Assembly: GCA_023145975.1 (NCBI GenBank)
Contig: JAGLCZ010000409.1
Span: 1-9,905 of the forward strand
DNA length: 9,905 nucleotides
Source: Candidatus Hydrogenedentota bacterium
GTDB taxonomy: Bacteria; Hydrogenedentota; Hydrogenedentia; Hydrogenedentales; CAITNO01
Reading direction: 5' to 3'
In this document: positions 1-6,720 of the stretch, one piece after another
How positions within the stretch are numbered: position 1 is the stretch's first letter
Layout: each line of letters starts with the position of its first letter
Program-made: the position numbers and the translations under genes
The notes under the pieces: generated by a model
The model's input: only the letters and a program-made list of their open reading frames with translations
Databases searched by the model: none
Told to the model about the DNA's origin: nothing

Positions 1-425
1 TTTTGTGCATCTGAGGCACTTACAAATCGTGCTTCAATACCCAAATCTTTTAGGGTATGAGCAAATAAATTGTAGGTGCCGCCATAGAGCGTTTGTGCGG
101 CAACAAAGTTTTGACCTGCTTTTGTTATATTCAATACAGCAGTGGTTATTGCGGCTGATCCTGATGCCAGTGCCAGCGCACCAATACCGCCCTCAAGTGC
201 CGCTACCCGGTTCTCAAATACATCTGTGGTCGGGTTCATAATACGGGTGTATATATTGCCAAACTCGTTGAGTGCAAATAGGTTTGCTGCATGCTCGTGA
301 TCATTAAACACATACGAACTGGTTTGGTATATGGGGACGGCTCTGGATCCGGTCGTTGGATCGGGTACCTGACCTGCATGTAATGCACGTGTGCCGAGTC
401 CATAGTTATTTTGAGTATCAGACAT
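1..425 (-). CDS. metY: O-acetylhomoserine sulfhydrylase (Cys/Met metabolism PLP-dependent enzyme), partial
   Basis: The first 141 residues are visible; the gene leaves the window at its 3' side (family length is about 430 residues). The family uses pyridoxal phosphate to make homocysteine from O-acetylhomoserine and sulfide in the cytoplasm, a step of methionine synthesis. Visible family marks are the N-terminal LGTRALHAGQ (residues 10-19), PIYQTSSYVF (31-40), Y59-T-R61 followed by MNPT (the Tyr/Arg pair that contacts the cofactor phosphate across the dimer), the S88-G-S-A phosphate-binding turn, and Y114 in LYGGTYNL, which stacks on the PLP ring. The Schiff-base lysine lies outside the window. 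The ATG at 425 is preceded by an AAGGAAGA Shine-Dalgarno at 432-439. The LFALNEFGNIYTR stretch favours the sulfhydrylase over cystathionine gamma-synthase, but without the C-terminal half a related family member cannot be excluded. Confidence 0.88.
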   Translation of the reverse strand, partial: MSDTQNNYGLGTRALHAGQVPDPTTGSRAVPIYQTSSYVFNDHEHAANLFALNEFGNIYTRIMNPTTDVFENRVAALEGGIGALALASGSAAITTAVLNITKAGQNFVAAQTLYGGTYNLFAHTLKDLGIEARFVSASDAQ

Positions 426-496
426 TAGTAATCTTCCTTCAATATTGTAATAAACAGTGTAATCTGAACAGCATGATTCTTTATATAACAATAACA

Positions 497-532
497 ATCG
501 GAATTATAAACATAATCCCGTAAAGAAAGCAA
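497..532 (-). promoter_or_regulatory. Candidate metY promoter
   Basis: On the minus strand a perfect -10 hexamer TATAAT (503-508) sits 18 bases downstream of TTGCTT (527-532). This would give a leader of about 70 bases before metY. The -35 element lies in the T-rich tail of the terminator of the small upstream gene. I see no SAM-riboswitch-like structure in the short leader. The -10 is strong and the -35 is weak. Confidence 0.45.
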
Positions 533-561
533 AACCCCGGTCGCGCATTTGGGACCGAGGT
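521..561 (-). terminator. Intrinsic terminator of the small zinc-finger gene
   Basis: Read on the minus strand, CCTCGGTC (553-560) pairs with GACCGGGG (535-542) through eight pairs including one wobble, extendable by one A-T pair, around a 10-base loop. It is followed by TTTTGCTTTC. It lies about 30 bases past the stop codon of the 45-residue gene, where its terminator would be expected, and before the metY promoter. Confidence 0.75.
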
Positions 562-589
562 ATTCTAATCATAAATTAATGAGTTGAGA

Positions 590-727
590 TCAGACAGCCG
601 TTTCGAATTCTTCACCGTAATATTCTACATAACATTCGGCATGCCAGTATTCACCGTCTAATTCAAAGGCACCTTCGAATAAGAATTCGTTCTCATCAAT
701 GTGTTCGTTGCATAATGCGCATTTCAT
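590..727 (-). CDS. Small zinc-finger protein (45 aa), LIM-half-like, unknown function
   Basis: I do not recognise a named family. The 45-residue product has Cys3-x2-Cys6, then 22 residues, then Trp28-His29-x2-Cys32. This is the spacing of the first zinc finger of a LIM domain (C-x2-C-x16-23-H-x2-C, commonly with Trp before the His), but the second finger is absent and the protein ends 13 residues later. It is acidic (15 Asp/Glu against a single Lys) and ends in an aromatic/acidic tail, EYYGEEFETAV. There is no signal peptide or membrane segment, so it is probably cytoplasmic. The ATG at 727 follows a strong GAGAGGTG Shine-Dalgarno at about seven bases' spacing. The gene has its own promoter and terminator and is transcribed away from mfd. 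Function could be protein or nucleic-acid binding, or simple metal binding; none is shown by the sequence. It was probably overlooked because of its length. Confidence 0.8.
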   Translation of the reverse strand: MKCALCNEHIDENEFLFEGAFELDGEYWHAECYVEYYGEEFETAV

Positions 728-808
728 GCTATTCACCTCTCTTTCTAATGGATTGTTTGGGAAGCTGGAAGGATTATAGACGCGCTTCCTATACGTAATT
801 AAGACCGA

Positions 809-837
809 CTTATATCATAACTGAAAGCTGAAGTCAA
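809..837 (-). promoter_or_regulatory. Strong promoter for the small zinc-finger gene
   Basis: On the minus strand TTGACT (832-837) is separated by exactly 17 bases from TATAAG (809-814), a five-of-six match at both hexamers with ideal spacing. Upstream lie two runs of seven A (839-845 and 850-856), which would act as an UP element. The start of transcription would be near 802, giving a leader of about 75 bases. A second TATAAT lies at 773-778 on the same strand but has no convincing -35. Confidence 0.7.
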
Positions 838-988
838 GTTTTTTTAACATTTTTTTATAGAATTTTGGAGGTATTTTTAGAAATTTCATTTACTGCATGG
901 GTACTTGTTATGCTTAATGGCGTGCTGAAAAGTGTTTTTTACTAGATTTCTGACAACTAAACCCACCTTATGAACGTATAGAAGCATC
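838..988. other. AT-rich divergent region between the small gene and mfd
   Basis: The stretch 839-886 holds five A/T tracts (centres near 842, 853, 863.5, 876 and 883.5); the first three are about one helical turn apart, which should curve the DNA. No clean sigma-70-type promoter for mfd is visible on the plus strand: candidate -10s (TATGCT 909-914, TATGAA 969-974, TATAGA 977-982) lack good -35 partners. A four-codon ATG...TAG at 970-981 precedes mfd and is probably chance. Confidence 0.5.
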
Positions 989-3900
989 ATGAATATTCCC
1001 GAAACCACCTGCATTAAAAAAATTGTTGGTGCCATCAAAAGCCATCCCCGTGCAGAAATCGAATTGGCAGGGGGATGGGGGGCCTCCAAGACATTGGCTG
1101 CGTTGCAAACCGCCCAGTGTTTAGGGCGTTCTTTACTTGTTATTGCCCCGGATCGCATTGAGGCGGAGGCAATATTTGATGATTTGGCAACCTTTGCCGG
1201 TGAGGAACATTGTGTCATGTTTCCCGCATGGGAAGTATTGCCGGATGATACGATGAGCCCGGCAGATGATATTGTGGCAGAGCGTATGAATGCCCTCGAA
1301 CGCTTGAATGACATGGGTGAAGAGGATACGCCGGCTTATGTTATTGCACCGGTACGTTCTTTTATGCAGCATGTGATTGCACGTCAGCAGTTGCGCAACA
1401 ATTCACTATCTGTTAGTTGTGGCGAAGTAATTCCCATGGGCGATATCCTCGATAAATTGATTCGACTTGGTTACACTCGGGAGTCAATGGTGGAGCAACG
1501 TGGCGAATTCAGTGTGCGGGGCGGCATACTGGATATCTTTTCCATCTCTGCCGAGTTACCTTTCCGTATTGAATATTTTGATGACGAAATTGAGTCTATG
1601 CGGTTATTTGAGCCCGAGACGCAACGCAGTGTAACGCGTATTGAGTCCATGCGTATTCCGCCACGATCAGAAAAAGCGGGTTTGGTCAGTTCACGCAAAG
1701 ATCACAAGATGGAGACACTCCTATCCTATCTTCCTAAGAATACCCTTGTTGCGATGGATGAACCGCTGGCTATTGCAGAACATGCTTCACGTGTGGCGGC
1801 TCAATGTGCTGATAGTCCTTTTTTTATGGATTGGGATCAGATGCGTTCCTGTATTGGACACTTTTCAAGACTTTCTCTAGTGCAGATGCCGCGTCGTGAT
1901 GCGACTGTTGCCGCACGATTTACTATGTATACAAGTTCAGTAGCGAGTTATGCCGGGGAGCCCGATGCCTTTTGGGAGCAGTTGCGCGATTGGGAATTGG
2001 ACGGATGCGCCATTCGGATTTTTTGTGTGAATTCCGGGGAACGCCGCCGTTTTCTGGAATTATTGGGCGAGCATGGGTATCGTTTCGACAAAGAAGATTC
2101 TTCTGTTTCTGTGGCAGTTGGTCGCTTGCGTGCTGGTTTTGTATCTCATACCGATAAACTTGTATTTCTCAGCGAACGGGAGATATTTGGAAGGCACTAT
2201 GTGCGTCGCAAGCGTCGTCGTTTTGAGGCGGGTGTGGCGCTTACCCAATACGGTGATTTGCGGGCAGGTGATTTTGTGGTACACGAGGTTCATGGTATTG
2301 GGCGTTATCAGGGGTTGCGTCAGTTTTCGGGAAGGACAGGCGACTATCTAGCCGTTCATTATGCTGGCGGCGATACCATCTATGTACCGGCAACCCATCT
2401 TGATCAATTACAAAAATATCTTGGTGGCGATGGTGCCATGCCCAAAATAGATAGGTTGGGGGGGGCTAGCTGGGCACGTACACGGGAACGGGTGAAACGT
2501 GCTGTTCGGGAAATAACCACGGAATTATTGAAGCTTTATTCCACCCGTGAAAATAGAGACGGTTATGCTTTTGCGGCGGATACACCGTGGCAGGTCGAAT
2601 TTGAAGATGCATTTGAATATGAGGAAACCCCGGATCAGCAACGTGCTATCAATGATGTTAAACGTGATATGGAGTCTCTTCGCCCCATGGATCGTCTGTT
2701 ATGCGGCGACGTTGGTTTTGGCAAGACAGAAGTGGCTATTCGTGCCGCTTTCAAGGCCATCATGGAAAAAAAGCAGGTGGCTTTACTCGCACCGACCACC
2801 GTTTTGGTGCAGCAGCATTATACAACTTTCCGTGAGCGTTTTGCCGATTATCCAATTCATGTTGAAGTGTTGAATCGGTTTCGCAGCCCCAAAGAAATTA
2901 AGGACACCCTGAGTCGTCTGAAAAGCGGTGAGACGGATATTGTTATTGGAACACATCGGCTTCTTTCGAAGGATGTGGAGTTTCACGATTTAGGACTGGC
3001 CGTTATAGATGAAGAACAGCGTTTTGGTGTGCGCCATAAAGAGCGACTCAAGCAAATGCGTACTTTTGTGGATGTGTTAACTATGTCTGCTACACCTATA
3101 CCACGCACACTTCATTTCTCACTGCTTGGTATTCGCGATATGAGTCTTATAAACACTGCTCCCAATGACCGCCTGCCTATTCATACCTGTATTGAGGCAT
3201 GGGATAAAAATATTATCTGTGAGGCACTACTACGGGAATTGTCGCGGCAGGGGCAGGTCTATTTTTTACATAATAGAGTTCAAAGTATTGATCGGGTTGT
3301 CAGTTTTATTCACCAACTTGTTCCCCAGGCGCGGGTAGGACTCGGGCATGGGCAAATGAACAAACACGAACTTGAAGAGGTAATGACGGCCTTTGTAAAT
3401 CACGAGATTGATGTGCTTGTGTGTACCACCATTATTGCTTCGGGTATTGATATACCGAATGCGAATACTATTATTGTTGATCGTGCCGACAATTTCGGGT
3501 TGAGTCAGCTTTATCAAATTCGGGGACGGGTAGGGCGCTATAAGCACCGTGCCTTTGCCTATATGCTTGTACCCGGTGATCGTGTCTTGAGTGAAGATGC
3601 CCAGTTGCGGCTTAAGGCGTTGGAAGATTTTTCTGCCCTTGGTTCTGGATTTCGAGTTGCTATGCGCGATCTTGAAATACGTGGGGCAGGTGATTTACTT
3701 GGTGCAGATCAGACGGGTCATATTGCTTCGGTCGGGTATGAAACCTACAAGGATCTTATTGCTGAAGCTATCTCTGAAGTACAGGGGAAGCCGTTGAGAC
3801 GTAGAAATCTTCCGCCCTTTGAAATTGCATCTGATGCTTATATCCCTGATAGTTATGTGCAGTCTGCTCCCCAGAAAATCACTCTGTATCGGCGTGTTGC

Positions 3901-4270
3901 CGGCGCAACATCTCTTGAGGAAATCCAGGAATTAAAATTGGAACTCAAAGATCGTTTCGGTCCCCTCCCCAAACCGACACTGCGTCTGTTGCAAATTATG
4001 GAGACACGCGCTTTGGCAGTAGAAATCCGTGCTGTCGATATTGAGGCAAGTTCGTCAAATATTATCGTACGTTTTGAGACAGGAGATGCACTGGCCCCTG
4101 CAGCACAGTCACAGCTGCGTAGTATTTACGGTAATGCTTTACAATTTGCCTGGAGTGACAAGCCTGCTGTTACCGTTGTGCCGGATAAAAGTTCAGAACC
4201 TCTCATTACTGCCTATAAACTGATTAAAGTGCTGCATCAAATGCTGCATGAAGATGAGGAGATAGAGTAG
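989..4270 (+). CDS. mfd: Transcription-repair coupling factor Mfd
   Basis: The 1093-residue product is full length for the family. Mfd is a DNA translocase that pushes or removes RNA polymerase stalled at lesions and recruits UvrA. Domains in order: a UvrB-like module (about 1-340) with the UvrA-contact motif R164, R171-G-E-F, R177-G-G and D182; the RNA-polymerase interaction domain around 415-475, marked by FVVHEVHGIGRYQG from residue 429; the RecG-like helicase with TPDQ (547-550), Walker A GDVGFGKT (573-580), DEEQ box (674-677), SATPIPRT (700-707) and arginine-finger motif RGRVGR (845-850); the translocation (TRG) motif at about 885-916 (RDLEIRGAGDLLG); and the C-terminal regulatory domain, about 945-1093. 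The ATG at 989 has only a weak Shine-Dalgarno (GAAG). A degenerate Walker-A-like GGWGASKT lies at 28-35. A run of eight G at 2458-2465 is in frame. Probably monocistronic, ending at the hairpin downstream. Confidence 0.97.
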   Translation: MNIPETTCIKKIVGAIKSHPRAEIELAGGWGASKTLAALQTAQCLGRSLLVIAPDRIEAEAIFDDLATFAGEEHCVMFPAWEVLPDDTMSPADDIVAERMNALERLNDMGEEDTPAYVIAPVRSFMQHVIARQQLRNNSLSVSCGEVIPMGDILDKLIRLGYTRESMVEQRGEFSVRGGILDIFSISAELPFRIEYFDDEIESMRLFEPETQRSVTRIESMRIPPRSEKAGLVSSRKDHKMETLLSYLPKNTLVAMDEPLAIAEHASRVAAQCADSPFFMDWDQMRSCIGHFSRLSLVQMPRRDATVAARFTMYTSSVASYAGEPDAFWEQLRDWELDGCAIRIFCVNSGERRRFLELLGEHGYRFDKEDSSVSVAVGRLRAGFVSHTDKLVFLSEREIFGRHYVRRKRRRFEAGVALTQYGDLRAGDFVVHEVHGIGRYQGLRQFSGRTGDYLAVHYAGGDTIYVPATHLDQLQKYLGGDGAMPKIDRLGGASWARTRERVKRAVREITTELLKLYSTRENRDGYAFAADTPWQVEFEDAFEYEETPDQQRAINDVKRDMESLRPMDRLLCGDVGFGKTEVAIRAAFKAIMEKKQVALLAPTTVLVQQHYTTFRERFADYPIHVEVLNRFRSPKEIKDTLSRLKSGETDIVIGTHRLLSKDVEFHDLGLAVIDEEQRFGVRHKERLKQMRTFVDVLTMSATPIPRTLHFSLLGIRDMSLINTAPNDRLPIHTCIEAWDKNIICEALLRELSRQGQVYFLHNRVQSIDRVVSFIHQLVPQARVGLGHGQMNKHELEEVMTAFVNHEIDVLVCTTIIASGIDIPNANTIIVDRADNFGLSQLYQIRGRVGRYKHRAFAYMLVPGDRVLSEDAQLRLKALEDFSALGSGFRVAMRDLEIRGAGDLLGADQTGHIASVGYETYKDLIAEAISEVQGKPLRRRNLPPFEIASDAYIPDSYVQSAPQKITLYRRVAGATSLEEIQELKLELKDRFGPLPKPTLRLLQIMETRALAVEIRAVDIEASSSNIIVRFETGDALAPAAQSQLRSIYGNALQFAWSDKPAVTVVPDKSSEPLITAYKLIKVLHQMLHEDEEIE

Positions 4271-4306
4271 CGACTACTTTTCGGGGTGAAGGGAAGGGAC
4301 GGATAT

Positions 4307-4338
4307 AAGGGGGAATATTTTGCACTCCCCTTTTTCTT
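4307..4338 (+). terminator. Intrinsic terminator of mfd
   Basis: AAGGGGG (4307-4313) pairs with TCCCCTT (4326-4332) through six Watson-Crick pairs and one wobble, closing a 12-base loop and followed by TTTCTT. It begins 37 bases after the mfd stop codon. The stem is short but rich in GC and correctly placed. Confidence 0.6.
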
Positions 4339-4378
4339 GGGTCACAATCTCGTTATGCAGTGGGAACGAATAGGTGAA

Positions 4379-4439
4379 ATTGTATACAATAGTGTTCTGG
4401 AAGCGTGCTTATGCTGCGCTCTTCCATCCGTATTATAAT
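4379..4439 (+). promoter_or_regulatory. Putative control region of the GH57 gene
   Basis: A perfect 12-base palindrome ATTGTATACAAT (4379-4390) contains TACAAT, a five-of-six -10 match, with only a poor -35 (TGGGAA, 4361-4366, 18-base spacer). Downstream is an imperfect hairpin (4398-4426: TGGA+AGCG against CGCT+TCCA with a two-base bulge). A perfect TATAAT lies at 4434-4439, but a start from it would fall almost on the gene's initiation codon and past its Shine-Dalgarno, so it is probably not the working promoter. The palindrome may be an operator. Confidence 0.3.
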
Positions 4440-4454
4440 TAGGAATATCACTTG

Positions 4455-6596
4455 ATGAAAAGTATTAATCTTATATTTGGCTGTCACGCTCATCAACCTG
4501 TAGGTAATTTTGATTTTGTTTTTGAAGAGTCCTACCATAAGGCGTATCGACCATTTCTACATGTACTCGAACGGTATCCGGCAGTACGGGTTACTTTGCA
4601 TTTTACAGGACCGCTGTTTGATTGGTTTGAGGCGCATGCGCCTGAATTTCTCGAACGAATTGCGGCATTGGTAGATCGGGGACAGGTGGAAATCATGGGC
4701 GGCGGGTATTACGAGCCTATGTTGTGTGCCATCCCTGAACGGGATGCAAGACAGCAAATCCTTCGGATGCAGCAGTTTTGCGAACGACACTTTGGTCGTG
4801 TTCCGAAGGGTATGTGGTTGACAGAGCGTGTGTGGGAACCCCATTTAGCACGGATACTTTCCCAGTCCGGTGTGGAATATACAGCACTGGATGATGCCCA
4901 TTTTTTATGTTCCGGGTTGCGGCCAGAAGATATGTACGGCTATTACATGACTGAAGATGGCGGGCATACGCTTAAGGTATTCCCTATTTTGGAAAAGTTA
5001 CGTTACCTGGTCCCATTCCATCAAGTGCATGAAACAATTGAGTATTTGCGTGAATGTGCCACGGAAGAGGGTACACGTTGTGCAGTGCTTCACGACGATT
5101 ATGAGAAGTTTGGTGTATGGCCGGGTACGCACAGCAGTGTGTATACTGAGGGCTGGTTGGAAGAGTTTTTTCAGGCACTTACGGATAATCAGGATTGGCT
5201 GCATTGCCTTACCTATGAACAATATTTGATGCAGGCGTCTTCGCAGGGGCGTACTTATATCACTTGTGCGTCCTATGATGAAATGATGACATGGGCACTC
5301 CCTACCCCGATGCAGCGTAAGTTGAATAATGCCCGCCAGGAACTAAAAAAACAGCCGGATCTGGATAAGAAGGCGTCACAATTCATGCGCGGTGGATTCT
5401 GGCGCAGCTTTCTTGCGAAATATGACGAGGCAAACAATATTCAGAAGCGTATGCTGCGCACCAGCGCACGACTGGAGCGTCTTGCCGTGCAGTATGCCAA
5501 TGATGAACGTATGAAGGAAGCGGAACGGCTGCTTCACCAGGGACAGTGCAATTGCGCCTATTGGCATGGTGTATTCGGCGGACTTTATTTGAATCATTTG
5601 CGCACGGCTCTGTATGAAAAAATTATCGGGGCGGATCAGGTCATGGATCAAATTGAGGGACTGGCAGGAGAGTATGTTTCTTTTGAAGCCACCGATTTTG
5701 ATGCTGATGGTAATGTGGAGGGTATTTTGGAAAATGCCCACCTTTCCCTTTTCTTTAATCCCGTAGACGGCGGAACACTTTTTGAATTAGATTATAAAAC
5801 AGTTCCCTTTAACTTTGGAAATGTGTTGACCCGTCGGGATGAGGTCTATCATGATCAGTTGCGGGAAGGAAGCGCATTGGTTGGTCAGGAAACGCAAGGG
5901 GACCAGAGTATTCATGAAATGGTTAAGGCAAAAGAGGCCGATCTGGATAAATTACTGGTCTATGATCCCTATCGCCGTGTTTCTTTTCGGGACCATCTGA
6001 TTTCGGATACTGCTACTGTGGATACGTTCTGGAACGGAACAGAGACAGAATTATGCAGCATTTATAATGCTTCCTACAGTATGGAATCGGGGACGGATTG
6101 GGTTGCTTTTAGTGCCCAGGGCGTTGTTGCTGGAGAGGAATCGGTGATGGCGCGGGTACGCAAGAAGATAGAGCTTCTGCCCGGAGCATCACACTTTGAG
6201 GTGACTTATGACCTGTCTTTTGATAAACCCCTACCGGAAGGCATTATCTTCGGATTTGAATTTTTGGTGAACTTGCTCACGGGTGATGCGCTGGATCGTT
6301 ATTATCATTCTGATGATGTGGATATGGGGGGGGCACGTCTTGGTTCACGAGGGGTTCTTAACGATATTTCTCATATTGCGGCACGGGACGACTGGCAGCA
6401 TATTGAACTGGGACTACGTTTTTCCCGTCCTGCCCGTTTATACCGTTTTCCCATAGACACGGTTAGTCAGTCTGAAGGGGGGCAGGAACGGGTACATCAG
6501 GGGTGTGTGCTGTTACCGTGTTGGTCTGTTTCTGGCGTGGAGAATCAACAGTTTTCCCTGGTAGTTCGCTTGGAGATTAACAGTACAGTAAAATGA
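4455..6596 (+). CDS. GH57 4-alpha-glucanotransferase / alpha-amylase
   Basis: A 713-residue cytoplasmic enzyme (no signal peptide) close in length to Thermococcus litoralis 4-alpha-glucanotransferase and Dictyoglomus AmyA. It would cleave and transfer alpha-1,4-glucan segments of starch, glycogen or maltodextrin. The five GH57 conserved regions are visible: HAHQPVGNF (11-19); GGGYYEP (82-88); WLTERVWEP (121-129) with nucleophile Glu124; HDDYEKFGVWP (213-223) with the acid/base Asp within D214-D215; and YDEMMTWALP (274-283). A DUF1925-like helical part follows (about 300-380, FWRSFLAKYDEANN), then a DUF1926-like beta-sandwich to the end. Whether hydrolysis or transfer dominates cannot be read from the sequence. 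The start is ATG 4455 behind TTAGGA (4439-4444); an in-frame TTG at 4452, three bases earlier, is equally well spaced. An in-frame run of eight G lies at 6326-6333. It stands between mfd and ptsH with intergenic gaps on both sides, so it may be a single-gene unit. Confidence 0.92.
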   Translation: MKSINLIFGCHAHQPVGNFDFVFEESYHKAYRPFLHVLERYPAVRVTLHFTGPLFDWFEAHAPEFLERIAALVDRGQVEIMGGGYYEPMLCAIPERDARQQILRMQQFCERHFGRVPKGMWLTERVWEPHLARILSQSGVEYTALDDAHFLCSGLRPEDMYGYYMTEDGGHTLKVFPILEKLRYLVPFHQVHETIEYLRECATEEGTRCAVLHDDYEKFGVWPGTHSSVYTEGWLEEFFQALTDNQDWLHCLTYEQYLMQASSQGRTYITCASYDEMMTWALPTPMQRKLNNARQELKKQPDLDKKASQFMRGGFWRSFLAKYDEANNIQKRMLRTSARLERLAVQYANDERMKEAERLLHQGQCNCAYWHGVFGGLYLNHLRTALYEKIIGADQVMDQIEGLAGEYVSFEATDFDADGNVEGILENAHLSLFFNPVDGGTLFELDYKTVPFNFGNVLTRRDEVYHDQLREGSALVGQETQGDQSIHEMVKAKEADLDKLLVYDPYRRVSFRDHLISDTATVDTFWNGTETELCSIYNASYSMESGTDWVAFSAQGVVAGEESVMARVRKKIELLPGASHFEVTYDLSFDKPLPEGIIFGFEFLVNLLTGDALDRYYHSDDVDMGGARLGSRGVLNDISHIAARDDWQHIELGLRFSRPARLYRFPIDTVSQSEGGQERVHQGCVLLPCWSVSGVENQQFSLVVRLEINSTVK

Positions 6597-6637
6597 ATCG
6601 TAAATAAGCAGGTGTCATGTTCCTATTTTACGATTCA
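6594..6637. repeat. Inverted repeat overlapping the GH57 stop codon
   Basis: TGAATCGTAAA (6594-6604) and TTTACGATTCA (6627-6637) are perfect 11-base reverse complements around a 22-base loop; the left arm begins with the TGA stop codon. No T-run follows on the plus strand (AATAAAATATAG), so it is not a classical terminator. It may be an RNA 3'-end stabiliser, a weak terminator or an operator. Confidence 0.6.
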
Positions 6638-6720
6638 ATAAAATATAGTTTTGTGTGTCTTTCTACCGTTGGTCTTAGTTCGTCTACGAACAAGCAGCGT
6701 ATAAAAGGAAACGTTATAAT
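6638..6720 (+). promoter_or_regulatory. Leader of ptsH with operator-like inverted repeat
   Basis: The spacer holds GTTCGT-CT-ACGAAC (6678-6691), a six-base inverted repeat with a two-base centre, typical of a dimeric regulator's site. A possible -10 TATAGT (6644-6649) has a weak -35 (TTCCTA, 6620-6625). TATAAA at 6700-6705 is too near the gene, since its start would remove the AAAGGAA ribosome-binding site at 6704-6710. The promoter is therefore unresolved. Confidence 0.3.

Noticed and set aside
5..241. 78-codon open frame on the plus strand at the left edge
   Set aside because: It is antisense to the clear O-acetylhomoserine sulfhydrylase and its sequence has no domain-like character.
426..530. 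SAM or other methionine riboswitch before metY
   Set aside because: The probable leader is only about 70 bases and shows no multi-helix structure or known conserved core.
970..981. Four-codon upstream open frame (ATG...TAG) before mfd as an attenuator
   Set aside because: Too short, without a Shine-Dalgarno and without any terminator/antiterminator structure.
886..1314. 142-codon minus-strand open frame over the mfd start
   Set aside because: It overlaps conserved Mfd coding sequence antisense, and has no credible Shine-Dalgarno or family motifs.
2458..2465. Frameshift or sequencing error at the G8 run in mfd
   Set aside because: The reading frame continues through conserved domains on both sides, so the tract length is consistent with an intact gene.
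6678..6691. LexA SOS box at the GTTCG...CGAAC dyad
   Set aside because: The Gram-positive SOS box has the half-sites in the opposite order (CGAAC-N4-GTTCG), and pts genes are not SOS genes.
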